Shown: positions 43,398 through 55,439, counted from the first letter of the stretch. The stretch: 64,000 nucleotides of DNA from Krasilnikovozyma curviuscula (GCA_014825775.1 MVAQ01000071.1:1-64000); one strand, 5' to 3'. Notes: a model not told the origin generated them from the sequence alone. A program made the numbers and translations.

Positions 43398-45449
43398 ATG
43401 GAGACCATCACAGCCTGGTCTCGATATCTCGCTGAGCTTGTATTGAGCAACGAGGCCCCTCAACCACATCAGGTATCCTCAGTTCTGGGACTGGCTCTGT
43501 CGTACCAGCACCAGCCAGCAATCCCACTCGATGTCCTCCTGTCCCTCTCCATCATCTGCCCTTGGGAAGACAAGGACTACGTCCAGCAGATCTTCAGCAG
43601 ATCTGTTAAATTCATCTCAAGTGACGATATTCAGGCCGGCTCTCGCTCCATCGTCAGCACCTTCGTTGCCAACTGGAGGAACGGCGAGGTCGAGCTCTTG
43701 AAGCTCGCAAAAATCCTGTCAGCATACCTCAAACTTGGACCTGAGTCCAGAAATGCTATCAAGAATGATCAATCTCTACTCAATGAACTCTTGGTTGCTA
43801 TGTCAGAGGTTTATACCATGAACTCCAAGAGTAAAAACATGATGGCACTGGAGATTTCACTCATCCTCCTATCCTCTCTCAATCTCCTCTCACCAGCTTC
43901 CTTATCACCTCAGCTCATACACGCAGTACTCCCGACCATCAGTCAATCAGAGTACATCCCACCGCTTACGCTGCTCTTCGGTGACTACGAGACTTTGTAT
44001 GGTTTCTCTGATTCGGTTGGTGCATTGACAGGATGGGAAGACGTTGCGGTCCACCTGATGGAGCTGGGAAGCTCAAGAGAGGAGTGGAATGAGGAGGTCA
44101 GGGAGTGGAGTCTGGCTGCTGCTGCTGGCAAAGTGGAAGAGAAAGGTAAAGGGAAGGCAAGCGATTCGGCGGCTGTTGTGCAGGCAGATGTGAGTCTAAT
44201 CCTTCGAGTTTTATCTGCTCATGCCTTCTCACATCTTTCTGTTCTCTAGGATTCTGATACTGCTATACAGGTTTCCATCATCACCTCCGTCCTCCCCGAC
44301 CTGCCGCACGCTTTCCTCGTCGCCGCCCTCTCCCACCTAGCCTTTTCCTCCTCCGGGGCCGAAGGAATTATCTCTGCCGTTCTTGAAGGCTCTGTGCCAG
44401 CTGATCTCCTCCCAGTGCTCAACGGCGAAGATCCCCAGCCCTCGAGAGAAGACCTCGAGCGCGCCGAGTACTTGAAGAAAGTCCAAGACCGCCGTCGAGG
44501 CGTCGAGGAGCTTGAGCGCGAGCGAGGGATCGCCTCTGATTTCTCTAACCTCTCGATTGGTAAACAACAGCTCCCGACGAAACCGCTCGAGGTATCGGCC
44601 AAGCTGAGAGAGTCGATCTTGAGGCTCACAGAGATTCAGAGGGAGGAAGAGGAGGAGCAAGAACGCGAGCGGCTGGCATTGGGTGGAGGTGCAGTGAAGG
44701 ACAGGATTGTAGAATACGAGGATGAGGATGAAGAAGGTGTCGCTACTGTACCTAAGGTTGGCGGTGATGGCGAGGAGTCAGGGGATGAAGATGTCGCTGT
44801 TCCTGCTACAGGCGGTGCTTCTGAGACTGGAACTGGTGCTGGAGTATCTCTTTATCCATCGGTAAGCGAATTCATGTTGCTGACTTTTCTGATTCGTTCA
44901 TCCCATGCTGAATTGTTTGTTTGCATTTGCTTTGCATATTGATATAGGACCCGTATACGCTTCTCGAATTGGAGTATGTCTTAGGATCATCCGTCTTCAA
45001 CAAGGATTCTGCAACAAGAAAAGGGAAAGCTAGGGCAGAACTCCGATCTAAGACCGGTCTCAGTGATGAACAGATTGAAGGATGGAAGACGATGACAGAT
45101 CGAAACGTAAGCCTTGCACTATATTCTCGTCGTCCTCATCCTCAATCTGACACCAATTTTACTTTCCTCATTCCAGCCCGCTCGTCAAGTCGCCATCCAA
45201 CAGAAGCACGAGTTCACAAACCAGAACCACCTCCCATCCCCTCAAGGACAACAAGACCTCCGGAAAGGCGAGGCGCGGCGCGGTCCCCCTCGAGGAGGTG
45301 GCCAGTCTGGTAGTCAACAGGGCAGGGGTGGGGGTGAAGGTGGGCACAGTGGGTCAAATCGAGCGAGAGGGAATAAGGAGAGGAGAGGGAATCAGAGTCG
45401 TAGTCGAGGGGCGGATAGGAAGGCGGTAAAGATGGGCGAAAAGGCTTAG
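43398..45449 (+). CDS. CUE3: CUE-domain protein, CUE3/ASCC2 (RQT complex) type
   Basis: Starts METITAWSRYLAELVLSNEA and is about 560 residues. The first ~270 residues are helical, with repeated Leu-rich segments as in ASCC2/Cue3. A CUE ubiquitin-binding domain follows: VSIITSVLPDLPHAFLVAAL, with an AVLEGSVPADLLP end that carries the conserved terminal LeuLeu-type motif. The C-terminal half has an acidic Glu-rich stretch and DPYTLLELEYVLGSSVFNKD, found in this family. The tail is Arg/Gly/Gln-rich (RRGPPRGGGQ, GRGGGEGG), suggesting RNA contact. Relatives help split collided ribosomes with Slh1. Pairs functionally with RACK1, which lies 10 kb away, but proximity is likely chance. Confidence 0.85.
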
Positions 45450-45832
45450 TCTCCAATAATGCAATCTTTCAACTTGCTTGTTTGTTATTAAATAAATTAG
45501 GGTATACATGTTGGTGATGCGATATGGCCATAGGAAGGCTGGCAAGGGCGCGACCTATGAGGCCCTTTAGGTCCTGAATTCCAAGAGCAGCTGTATATTC
45601 AACTACCTTATCAGCTTTGAGTTTCGAGGCGTCTTTGCCATGGAAGTGAAGATAACGTGATGCGCTTGTCTAACTTCGATGTATCACGTCCCGGCGCCAG
45701 AAGAACCGGTGCCCAGGCAATTTCGCCGTGCAGCAGCTGCAGCAAACTGACCTCGTACACCCTCACTCCTATAAAAACACCGGATCGTCTCCAGAGCGTG
45801 ATTCCTTCGTACATATACTTATTACAAACACC
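45450..45832. other. intergenic, no gene seen
   Basis: The 3' flank of CUE3 and 5' flank of the dioxygenase gene. A TATAAAAAC box at about 45771 lies 62 bp before the next ATG. Confidence 0.4.
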
Positions 45833-47190
45833 ATGACGACGTCCTCGCTCCCATCTTTCCATAAGGACGATGCTGAGGGAATCCGAGCTGCCTACGCTCA
45901 GTCGGGATTCGTTATTGTCGACGACCTCATCCCACCAAACCAACTCGAAGGCCTAATTGAAGCATCTGATTCAGCAACTGAGAAGGGTAGGACTCAGCAA
46001 TGGTCTGATATGTAAGCTCAGATCTGCCCTATCCCTCTAGCAGCGACCTCGTCTTCTGAAACCTGCCTCCCCCTCAGTCGAGCAGTTGGAAAGCAGTTTC
46101 CTCCTTGGAAGCCCAGTGACGATGTTTGGGGCATTCAGGCCCTTATTAATCCAGCCCTCGAAGAGAACAAAATATTTGAAGCTTTCTATGGTTCTGAAGA
46201 CCTGTTAAATGTGTCTGCTGTGTTGATGAACTGCACAAGAGATGAGATGAAAATGGGGCTTTTCAACTTGTTAATCAACCCTCTGAAAAGTGACTTCAAG
46301 CTTGCTTGGCATCGTGGTGAGTCCTAACTGGAGCAATCATTTCCAAGTCTGCTTCTCGTCCAACTCCGTTAGTCGCTCCATGTCCCCCCTTTGAGTCTCA
46401 CACTCCACTTTCTGAACAGATATGATCAAAGCTACTGTTACTCCTGAAGAAGAAGCTGAACAGCTTAAGATTAAACACTACGGGGTGAGTTTCGTCCACT
46501 CTTCGCACACAAGCGCAGCGCTAATAGTTTTCTTCTCGCCTCTTCTTTTCGCCCCAGATCCAATGGAACTTAGCGCTCTGTCAGTTTTTCTTCAAGTTTG
46601 AAACACTACATGCACTGAAATTATTCGTTCTGTCACCTCTCACAGATGACGATACCTGCCTGGAGGCAATTCCAGCGTCCCACCGCCGAGTACGCTCACC
46701 TGAGGAACGCGCTGCCAACTTGAGCGAAGACACCAACGTTCCCATGCCAGGTGGAGCTACGGTGTTTCTGAAAGCAGGTCAATGTGTCTTCTACAGTGCG
46801 TCTCCTCTTTCATTTGATATCTTCTAGTGTAAGACTGAGACTTGGTGTCGGTGGAACAGACAACAACATCGTCCACCGAGGAATCTACCAGCCAACTATC
46901 AAGCGAAGAACTCTTCATGGTAGCTACTCATCAACTCTCGGCGATGCAGATGAAGCGACCAAGAAAGCTTCGGGCTCCATCACGCAGCATCACGTTGAGT
47001 GGATGCGACCTCAGTCTTTCTGTGACCAGTCAGTTCCTTGTCCCTCCTTTTGCAACCCTTTTATATATACTGATACGATTCTGAACCCCTTCCCAATAGG
47101 CTCTCTTCTACTCTTCAACCTTTGTGGCAACGTCTGATGCATGGACAAGAACAGAAAGGTTGGAGTGTACAGTATGCTCAGGATCTCTAA
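45833..47190 (+). CDS. phytanoyl-CoA dioxygenase (PhyH)-like Fe(II)/2-oxoglutarate oxygenase
   Basis: Multi-exon gene starting MTTSSLPSFHKDDAEGIRAA, with YAQSGFVIVDDLIPPNQL, the usual PhyH entry strand. The iron site is visible as LAWHRD (the HxD motif) and a distal NNNIVHRGIY His. Arg in RRTLHGSYSS may bind 2-oxoglutarate. IQWNLALYDDTCLEAIPASH is a typical jelly-roll strand segment. Length is about 300 residues. Many fungal members are uncharacterised, and substrates range from phytanoyl-CoA to secondary metabolites. The gene stands between unrelated genes, so the context gives no hint. Confidence 0.85.
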
Positions 47191-47404
47191 AAATAGTCTA
47201 CTATTACCTCATGGTATCCGGTTTCTCTTTTAATGGCATGACGAGTTCTTCTGTCCCGGTCGACAATCGATCAAGAAATTAGTCTGAAGCTGAAATCGAA
47301 TTATGAAACAAAGAAACTGCAAGCTAAGGTAACTTCGTACGACTTTTGAACTGAACACAGAGGTTTCTAACACCTCAAATGAGACTATTCTGCTGAAGCC
47401 TCGA

Positions 47405-48637
47405 TCAATTTATTATGCCCCGCCTCGGTTGTCGCATCTTGAAAGTGGACAAAGTAACCCCTTCGGCAGTGCCTACCCCTCTAATCACCTTGACCTGCCT
47501 CTCTGCGATCCTCTTTGCATATTTTTCTTTTGCGCCGTCTGAGATGTAGAATCGCTTCTTGGCCAGACCTGATGCGACGGCAGGTGCGGTTCGTTTGTAG
47601 ATCTTTTGTTTTTCGGTTGTTTTGACAGAGCGCGGACGTAGTCAGTTGATTGTTTTCAGTAGCAAAGCGAAAAAGGCCATAGTATTTACCAAATAACGAT
47701 CTTCCTGTCCGCCTGTGCATGCTAAGGTGGATACAATGCTCCCGTTAGAGTCGTAAACACCGGAACTGAAGTCTGAAACCTAGGTAGAAAGGAGACAATA
47801 CAGAAACACTTGATTAAACTCCAAGCTGAATCGAACCAATGCAAGGATTAAATTCAACTCACGCATCTGCACATGTCAATTACGTTGTCTATCAGATGAA
47901 ATACGGCGTATGAGTAGGATGTGGAGGCACAGCCAGCGAAGCAGCCTTCGACGGTATAGACCGAGCCGCCTGCGACGTTAGAAGGGGCAGGGTAGGCAAA
48001 GCAACCAGTTCCCGTTTCACCAGCGGTTCCTGCAAGGTTGGAGTAGCTAGACCAAACAGCAATTGAATCGGAAGAATCCACCGTGTTGCCATTGACGTTG
48101 CACTCTACAATCTGTGCTGCTGTATAACTGTAGCCCGTTGGTGTTGTAAATGCTGGTGTTGGATCTTGAGAGGTGCAGTAGCATCCTCCAGTGTAAGAGG
48201 AAGAAGTGCTGACGAGTGCTGCGAAGAGAAAAGGGGCGCCGGACCTGGAAGTAAACATTGAACTTTATTTAGTTGAGTTAATCAGGAAGCATGGAAAGAG
48301 CCCTGACTTACCCAGGTCCAGCTGAAGTAGTGTCCTGACACCATGCTGTACAAGCAGCGTATGTGAGCTTGGTAGTGTCCAGGGCGTAGCCAGTTGTTGT
48401 GAGGGCTGATGCTGTCAGACTTCCAGGAGTGAAGCAGTTTGTGAACCTGAGAAGGTATCGCCGACCTGTTAGAATTCAGGAGTGAGCTCTAGACAGAATT
48501 AAGTACACTCACGTATAATCTTGAAGGCCAGAAGCTCTCTTCAACACTGGCTTCTGAGTTACGGTGTAAGCGTTGGCTATGGGTATGATACTGAAAACAG
48601 CTGTGATCAGGATCCTGCAGCAGAGAGTTGTGTACAT
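47405..48637 (-). CDS. secreted cysteine-containing protein with signal peptide
   Basis: Minus-strand gene of several exons. It starts MYTTLCCRILITAVFSIIPI then ANA, a clear signal peptide with an ANA cleavage context. KPVLKRAS contains a Kex2-type Lys-Arg site. The mature part has regularly spaced cysteines (FTNCFTPGS, ACTAWCQD, GGCYCTSQ, GTGCFAYP, EGCFAGCAS, MCRC) and resembles the WSC/secreted pattern common in basidiomycete yeasts. Two short repeats of a Cys-loop unit are apparent. The end spliced through an AAG acceptor is basic (KRTAPAVASGLAKKRFYI), with no further Cys. Likely extracellular; function unknown. Confidence 0.7.
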
Positions 48638-49260
48638 TCTGATAGCAATTGAGGTTGTACTTGAAGGAAAAATTTGAGATTGGAAGTGAGTTTCGTCTGC
48701 TCAGGCTTATATTTTGAAGCGCTGCTTCCAACCTACGCGCAGCGCAGTGATACCAAGCGGGAACTGTATTGCTTGCGAGTTGTTTGGAGGAACCGACACG
48801 TGAGACAGCGTAAACCTGTATCCCGCGAAGCACTCAGGTGCCGAGCAGCCTGGGCAAGATCTGCAACGTGTAGATCTCCAACTTACGAGCAGCGCAGCCG
48901 AAAGTCAAACACGCAGTTTTCGGTTTCAAATCTCGCTTCAATAAAAAATCCGAGCAAAATCTGTTCTCAAAAGAACACGTAATGTGCTTTGACCGAATGT
49001 AGCCCTGAAACCTTCGCATCATATCGAGATAATACCACGACGTTTGCACGCCTTTCTTGCAACGCCGGTTACCGCTACCGAATACGAAACAGGCGCGAGT
49101 CAATTGTTTTGCCGTCCCTTTCCGGCCCTCCAGTACTGAAATGTGCTACTGATATGTGCTATACTGCTATGAATCATTTCAACTCGCTAGAGCAAAAAAG
49201 GTTGTTCTCGTCAAGAGTTTCAAGCGATATGAATAAAAGCGTGTTTTCTAAATGTGCCTT
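48638..49260. other. region between two secreted-protein genes
   Basis: The promoter of the cysteine-containing secreted protein and 3' flank of the next gene. No supported feature. A GCAGCGCAG motif appears near 48738 and again near 48891 (GAGCAGCGCAG), too short to call. Confidence 0.4.
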
Positions 49261-50320
49261 TTAATCATCTCGTGCGGCTAACAAAGCGGTCCAAGTGAAC
49301 CAGTCGGGTGGGATGCTTCCGTAGACGTCCGTCTCGCTCAGTTGCAAATCGGTGATGAATAACATACCAGCCGAAGGAGCGACTTGGTCGATGAGCTTCT
49401 GCAAGAGCTCGTATGGGGAATTGGCGCCAGTTCCAGAAGTGGGGAAGGAGTGTACTAGGATGCCTTGCTTGTCTCCAGGTGTGCTGTTGTTAGAGATGTA
49501 AGAGTCCGAGCTACCATTACAGCAATTAGTATGGTGATGGAGAAATGTGAGAGAAGGAAGAACTCACGTCCAGTCATCGTAGTAGCTTTCGTAAGAGATC
49601 ACGTAATTACCAAGATTATAGAACCCTTCAACAACCTTCGTTCCAGGGTTTAAGACGATCTACAAGAAGTTGCCATGTTAGTTTCGCCCTTAGCGCTGAA
49701 TGAGGAGAGGGGAAGAACTCACAACAGCGTTAGACCCAAACTCCGAATCTTGACGAATGTAGTCGGAGTATCCACTGAAAGTTGTGAAGTTGGTCGTACC
49801 GGGAGCGTCTGGAGGAACTTCATCGATGAATATGCCATCGATCGGGATGTTAGTGTCGTTTCCCACCGTGTAATTTGCGTAACTCAAATAGGTGTCGATA
49901 TCTTCGTGTACCAGCGTATGGTTTCTGTTACCATAGGAAGTAGAGACGTAGCCAATTATAGAGAGGTTTGGGATGGCTGCCCGAAGTGCAGGAATACATT
50001 GAAGCTTGGGATCGGAAGGGTCGGTCGTAGGGCCAGAGTTTGGGTTTATGATGAGAACAAATGGTATGTCGGTGAAGTTGGCACTAAACGTCGAAGACAA
50101 AGGCGAGGAACGAGTAGTTGAGGTTAGCGTCTTATTCAATATACCGAGGAAACATTGAGGAAGTGGAGAAAAAAGAGATTCACGCAGCTTGTTGTATCTC
50201 TGGGTAGCAAGTAGTAAGATCGGGCTCCCAATACAATGGTACAATGATTCCAGTGAGTGCGGTGACTGCTTGAGCAGACAAAAACAAAGTTGCGACAGAC
50301 GGAACGAGTGGGAACCACAT
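49261..50320 (-). CDS. spherulin-4-like (spherulation-specific family 4) secreted protein
   Basis: Starts MWFPLVPSVATLFLSAQAVT, a signal peptide ending near TALTG. The body reads GIIVPLYWEPD, then ADIPFVLIINPNSGP-like, DPKLQCIPALRAAIPNLSIIG, YVSTSYGNRN, GIFIDEVPPD, and VLNPGTKVVEGFYNLGNY. This order (beta-alpha barrel with W-EP, INP-SGP, GY-T-Y, GIF-DE) is that of spherulation-specific family 4 proteins. Many N-glycosylation sequons are present. DE in GIFIDEVP is likely the active acid pair if it is a glycosidase-like barrel. Family members are extracellular and thought to act on polysaccharides, but activity here is inferred. Confidence 0.82.
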
Positions 50321-51399
50321 CACTGGATGCTTCCTTCGGTATGTCGTAAAGGAGGTGAGAAGTGGGGACGAAGAGTCACGGGGAGGAAGGGATTAGGAAG
50401 GAAGCTGGTGAGATTATAATAATGTGATGAAGCAGTTTTCTTGGAGGCAAGCAGTGAGTCAAGAGCAAAAAATCAAACTACAGTACCGAGGTGTTGAGTA
50501 TGACTTATATACGTAGAAGTTCAACTCCTAACCCCTAAACCCATCGCTCCGGGCATTGTTATTCAAAATCAACCTGCTCCCTCGAACTTCTCTGTATAAT
50601 CCAACCTCATCATCTCATACTTGCCCCTGTATCTACCCCTTGTCACTGAAATCGCAAACTACCCTAAATCGTCATCTGTAACCAAGCGCGACACCTTGGA
50701 CGAAGATAATTTCATCAGAAAAATCAGGATTGACTGTTTCCAGAAAAAAAAGTGGCGGCTTTATTCATTTTTCACCTACCGATTTGATGAAAACAACCTG
50801 CCCTTCCTGCCGTTAACATCTTCCGCGACTCGACTCAAATTGTGTCGGTATTGCCGCCTGACTACACGCTGCACCCTTCACACCGTCTCCTCATTTGACA
50901 CATGGCGAAGGACGAAGTAGAGTATTGTGTCAATTGACTTGTGACTGATCAGAGATCGGCGTTCTCACAACAGACATCCCGGCAACCGTTCCCTGCGCGC
51001 TCCTCCATCATCGACGTGATGCCGAGCTGGATACACGTAGCGATAGATGTGCGTTGATCTTGTTTGCCTAGGGGGTTCAAGATCAGCAGAAACACTTATT
51101 CATCGCGAAATGCAATACGAGATGCTGTTCGTTTCACCTCATCGACTAGCAAGCTCAGACCATAATTCACTTCTCAACGGCAGCTCGCTCATTCTAAACA
51201 CTTTCTTCCAACGACTTACATACTGCCAAGCAATCATCCCTCTCCAATATTCTTAGCGTGCTTCTCATTGAACTTCGTTGGGCAGAGTTTAAGCCTATCA
51301 AAACTATAGAATAGAACTTCAAATAATGACTGCAAAGCGAGGTTTCATTTTGGACGTTATAGCGAATCTAGACTAAAAGCCAGAATTCAAATCTTAACT
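50321..51399. other. 1-kb intergenic region, no gene seen
   Basis: The promoter of the spherulin-4-like gene and upstream flank of tRNA-Tyr. A TTATATACG element at about 50505 may be its TATA box. ORFs here are short and without domains. Confidence 0.4.
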
Positions 51400-51484
51400 C
51401 TCTCCATAGCTCAGTTGGTAGAGCGATGGACTGTAATGGCAACAATATATCCACAGGTCACCGGCTCGACTCCGGTTGGGGAGA
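51400..51484 (+). tRNA. tRNA-Tyr(GUA) with short intron
   Basis: Acceptor CTCTCCA/TGGGGAG, D arm GCTC/GAGC, loop CTGTAA with anticodon GTA, and T arm ACCGG CTCGACT CCGGT, discriminator A. An intron of about 12 nt follows position 37, as expected for tRNA-Tyr in fungi. The lowest pair of the anticodon stem is an A-C mismatch, and T-loop position 54 is C instead of T. Otherwise the cloverleaf is intact. A T run follows at about 51491. Confidence 0.9.
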
Positions 51485-51855
51485 CAAACCTTTTTTCGGT
51501 GTCGTGTGTTTACATTCGGTCGGCCCTGATCTTCTTTATCTTTGCTATAATAGATCGCTGTTCTTTACAGAATAACAAAACTCACCTTTTTTCCTCGGTA
51601 GGTCATACGCTCCTCTTTGATAACTGATTCACTCCTGCAGAGATGATCTCATACAACTTGTCGCGCTCACCGTATTCGAACAGCACAACTCTCTCTTAGA
51701 GTGGGTGCTTTTGCTATTTCGAAAAGAACTTCAAACTGTGAACAAGCAACTGAGTCTTTCCCCAGTACAGTATCAAAATCTTTCTTTTCATAGCCCACCT
51801 GCGCGGCCGACTTCTTTTTTTCTGCTGCCTATCACCAACGAGCCCTATTACCGAC
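51485..51855. other. intergenic, no gene seen
   Basis: Flank between tRNA-Tyr and the mitochondrial ribosomal protein gene. Pyrimidine-rich, without features. Confidence 0.35.
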
Positions 51856-53051
51856 ATGAACGTCTCTTCGCTGAATCGACAGCTGCATAGGCTAGCATTC
51901 TCTTCATCATTAAGCAAATCAAAAGCAACAGCTGTCTTTCGTTGTCCAGCAGCAGCCAACACTTCCGTCCACCGCTGCTTCGCTTCGTCTTCCAGGTCCT
52001 TGGACTCAATCACACCTTCGTCCTCCTTGAAGGACTCAACAGAGGAAACGGAGTCAGGTCATGGTAGTCTGAATGAGTACGACGGTCCAACGTACGATAT
52101 CAACCCAGACCACCCGTTGTTCCAATTCTTCCACAAATCTTCTACCGGCGAGCCTGAAACGCTACCTGAACCAGGAGAGCCAGATGAAGCGTACAGTAAG
52201 TACTACAGGTGTTGCTTTTGGTATAATTTCTGTTTTGCTGATACGGTCTTGGTGCTTTTCCCGTCTTTTCCTCGTCCACAGGAGGTTGGCCCGTCGCTGC
52301 GCTCGAGAAGAAAAGCTTTGCTGATCTTCACAAGCTGTGGTTCATTCTGCTCAAGGAGAGAAACATTCTTCTTACTCAACACGACGTCGTCTATCGATAC
52401 AACCGTCTCATCATCGAACAGCGAGGCCTTCCGTCTGTCGAGTACAAGTTGAAAACGGTCAGTTCCAACCATGGCTTCATTGGTTGTTCTTGTAGCGACA
52501 TAGAGTTGATTTCCTCTCTCGTTTCATTCTTTTTTCCGATTTCTTAGATACGCACTTCCATGAAAAATATCAAATGGGTCCTCAACCAGCGCCGACTGGG
52601 CTACATAGCAGCAGTCACCACGCCCAACATTGACGAGTACGAGCTGACGTCTACCCTCGAATCTATACCTCGACCGAACGACCCATCGTTTCACTGGACA
52701 GATCAGAGGAAGCTGAAGCAACAGGACAAAGCTCGGCGAGCAAAGCTGAGAGAGGAGAGAGCGAAGCAGCCGCTCGACACCGACTACGTGTACTGGGATA
52801 AAGCGGAGCTTCTACCACCGGATGCTATTCGTGTTGTCAACAAGTACGTACTGAAGAGCTCTGGGTCAACAGGTGGAGGTGCGCTGGATCAGGCGGCGGA
52901 TGGTGTGTTTGAGGGGTTGGAAGATGCTGTCAGCCAGGATCTTGGCGTTGAACAGGTGTCAGAGGATATTGTCTTTGAAGGAAGGGATCATTTGGAGGCT
53001 GTAACGAAGGAGGAGTTGGAAGTGCCCGTGAAGGCGCCGCAGAAGATTTAA
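51856..53051 (+). CDS. MRPL4: mitochondrial large ribosomal subunit protein uL29m (MRPL4/MRPL47)
   Basis: Starts MNVSSLNRQLHRLAFSSSLS, a basic, Ser-rich mitochondrial presequence. The core reads ALEKKSFADLHKLWFILLKE, RNILLTQHDVVYRY, RLIIEQRGLPSVEYKLKTIR and SMKNIKWVLNQRR, the MRP-L47 domain. After it come DYVYWDKAELLPP and an acidic tail. The protein is part of the mitochondrial 54S subunit near the tunnel exit. The start at 51856 gives the full targeting sequence. Confidence 0.93.
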
Positions 53052-53685
53052 GTGAACGTAGAAGGAATAACGCTTAATTCTCATAACGGAAGTTTCTATT
53101 CCTAAAGCAAGCTTTTTAAAGGCTTCTTGGAGTATGTATGGAGTGAGGTACTGAAGTTGTTGGGGCACACTCTTCCCGTTGGATTTCGTAGAAGCGCAGC
53201 TACTTAGAATGATTTTAAATTAGAGGGAGAACCTCTCTGTAACTCCAGCAGGCGTAGTCCAGCTTGGAAGTGCATCAAGGAACGGCAATTGGAGTATGAT
53301 TGAAGTTGCAAATCTCATCGTTAGCCGGTGCGCACCCACTTCGCCTTCACATACACTAACACTCAAAAAGTTTTAACAGAAATAGTCAAGTGCCCCCTTC
53401 TCACCCTCACCTACTACCACCCCACTCTTTGGTATTGAGTGACTTGGATTCGAGTCCATCCCTTGCCTTTGGTTGAAAGAAAGAGCGTCGAACGTATGTC
53501 AGTCAATCGAATTCTTGCTTCCTATTAGCCATATCAGAACTGTTTCTCCACCTCTTGACTGCAGTCTAATGTTCTTCTCTTTATCCTGAATACGATTCCC
53601 AGCTGCATTCAACACTCTTAGATTGACATAGTAGCCAGCACCTTTGAGTTTGTTCCTTCAGGACTGCTGAACAACATCTCTCAGC
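53052..53685. other. intergenic, no gene seen
   Basis: 634 bp between the uL29m and DUF4604 genes. A pyrimidine-rich stretch runs at about 53390-53430. A sequence resembling a tRNA T-arm (near 53450) has no matching cloverleaf. Confidence 0.4.
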
Positions 53686-54403
53686 ATGTCAGGCAACAGA
53701 GAATCCAAAGGTCCAACCAAGAATCAGCTACGAGGTCTCTCTTACGTCGCTCCCAAGACCCCCAGCTTCCTCAACAAGCTGAAGAATCAGATGGCAGGGA
53801 TCCCCGATTCAGCGTCCAGTGGGGTGGACGAATTCGGGAGGGAGAGGATCCCTCAGCGACCAGGTGCTGACGGGAGTGATGAGGACGATGATGAGGCTGA
53901 GAAAGCGAGGAGGTGGGGTGAGGGTGGGGATGACGCTCCTCAGATAGTCGTTTTGAAGGAAGGGAAGCATTTGAGCATGGAGGAGGTTGAGAGGATCAAA
54001 CGCGGTGGTTAGTTCTTTCCTTTGTTTTCTCATTGAATTCACTGGTCTGCTGAGGTGCCTGGTACGGTGCTGTATCTCTGCAACTGCAGCTTGATCATTT
54101 CCCATGATAGCTGCATCAGGAGCTTTGATATTGCGCTTGATACTGAAGTTCCTCCTGTTGACAGACAAAGAAATCTCTCAAGATCTTACGCATAAACTTG
54201 CTTCTCCCTCATCTGCTTCTACTATGAAACCGTCAACCACCACCAAATCTCAAAGCTCATCAACATCATCAAAACCAGTTCTTCACTCGAAGCGTAAAGC
54301 TGTTGCTGTTGGCGGCGATGCACCTTCTTCCTCTGCAGGTGGAGAGAAGAAGAAAGTAAAGAAGGAAAAGAAAGGGCTTTTGAGCTTCGATGAGGAGGGT
54401 TGA
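53686..54403 (+). CDS. DUF4604 (KIAA1143-like) protein
   Basis: Two exons give about 180 residues. The N-terminus LRGLSYVAPKTPSFLNKLKN matches the DUF4604/KIAA1143 signature (SYV.P..P.FL..FK). An acidic DEDDDEAEKARR stretch and QIVVLKEGKHLSMEEVERIK, the second conserved motif, follow. The C-terminal tail is Ser/Thr/Lys-rich with SKRKA and KKKVKKEKKG, likely nuclear. The family has no settled function in fungi. The intron leaves IKRG then DKEISQDL in frame. Confidence 0.85.
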
Positions 54404-55439
54404 AGGTGTGATTTCCGCTAAGAGGAAAAACTCCCGATTGCAAGGCGGTTTGTAGGTGAATCTTCCCCCCCCCCCCTTCGTATGACACGCTCGCCCATAT
54501 GAAATCTCGTCCAGCAACCGATCCAACAGCTTACCCTTTCCCTTTTTGACCTGACCTGTTCTGTGGCTACCGCCCGCAGCGTGCTCGATCTGATGCGGCC
54601 GCTCATCATCGACCCTCATCGACGACCACAAACACTCAGTTCTACACCCAGCCAAAACCGAAATCATCCCGCGTCTGTAGAGGGTTACAACAAAAAGTAT
54701 CTCAGGCGCCCCGATGAGGTATCTTTCTGTCTCAGTCGGCGCCATTAAATGCAATCGACGGGAGGAAAAGGAAAACTTGGTCATCTGGCTGGAGACAGCT
54801 CCGCTATCTTCCTAGATATAATTTCAGTGTTCCTGGTATTCTACTTGTGGTATGATCTGGTATGATAGGATGCAAGTCAAGAGATTTGATGGTGATTACG
54901 TTGCTTTCATGCAAAAGGAGAGGCGGAGCAAGCAGGCATGGCGTTCCCCTGGAGACCTCACTTTTTTCGGCGCCTCGATTTGCTTCCAACGAGCAGCAAA
55001 GCCAGTCGAACAAAGCCAGTCAAATAGACTGAGCTCACTCGCACCAGAAAAGCTTTCTTAAAGCTATACAGCCCTCGTCGAGAGGTGAGCTGCCCAGTCT
55101 GATGTTCCCAGTAAACTGGATCTGACCCCAATTCTGCCTTTCTCCTTGGGCCCACGTTGTCCTACGCTCCTCAGCTTGGCTCTTTCTCATTCACCAGGGA
55201 TATCCATCAGGTCTCCACCTATCCACCAGACCTCTGTGAGTGCTTCCCAGCGCTTTTTTGGTCAAACATCACTGCGGTTCTGTGGTCTGACGTGTTGGTT
55301 TGCTCACGCAGACGCAGCGCAAAACACGACCCAGCGAGGATTGTAGAGGGCGTGAAGCAAGCCACCCAGAGGGACTTCCAGGATCGAACTCAACTGCAGC
55401 ATACCAGCAGGAATTCAGGGTGAAGGGGGTAGCAATACG
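54404..55439. promoter_or_regulatory. phytochrome upstream region with poly-C tract
   Basis: 1,036 bp. A run of 12 C's lies at 54465-54476. The large size and pyrimidine-rich parts suit a long promoter and leader of the phytochrome gene. No coding or RNA gene is supported. Confidence 0.4.

Noticed and set aside
49675..50121. 148-codon plus-strand frame
   Set aside because: It is antisense to the exons of the spherulin-4-like gene, whose translation has family motifs and a signal peptide.
53440..53470. tRNA T-arm-like sequence (TGGATTCGAGTCCA)
   Set aside because: No A box, anticodon arm or acceptor stem nearby; probably chance.
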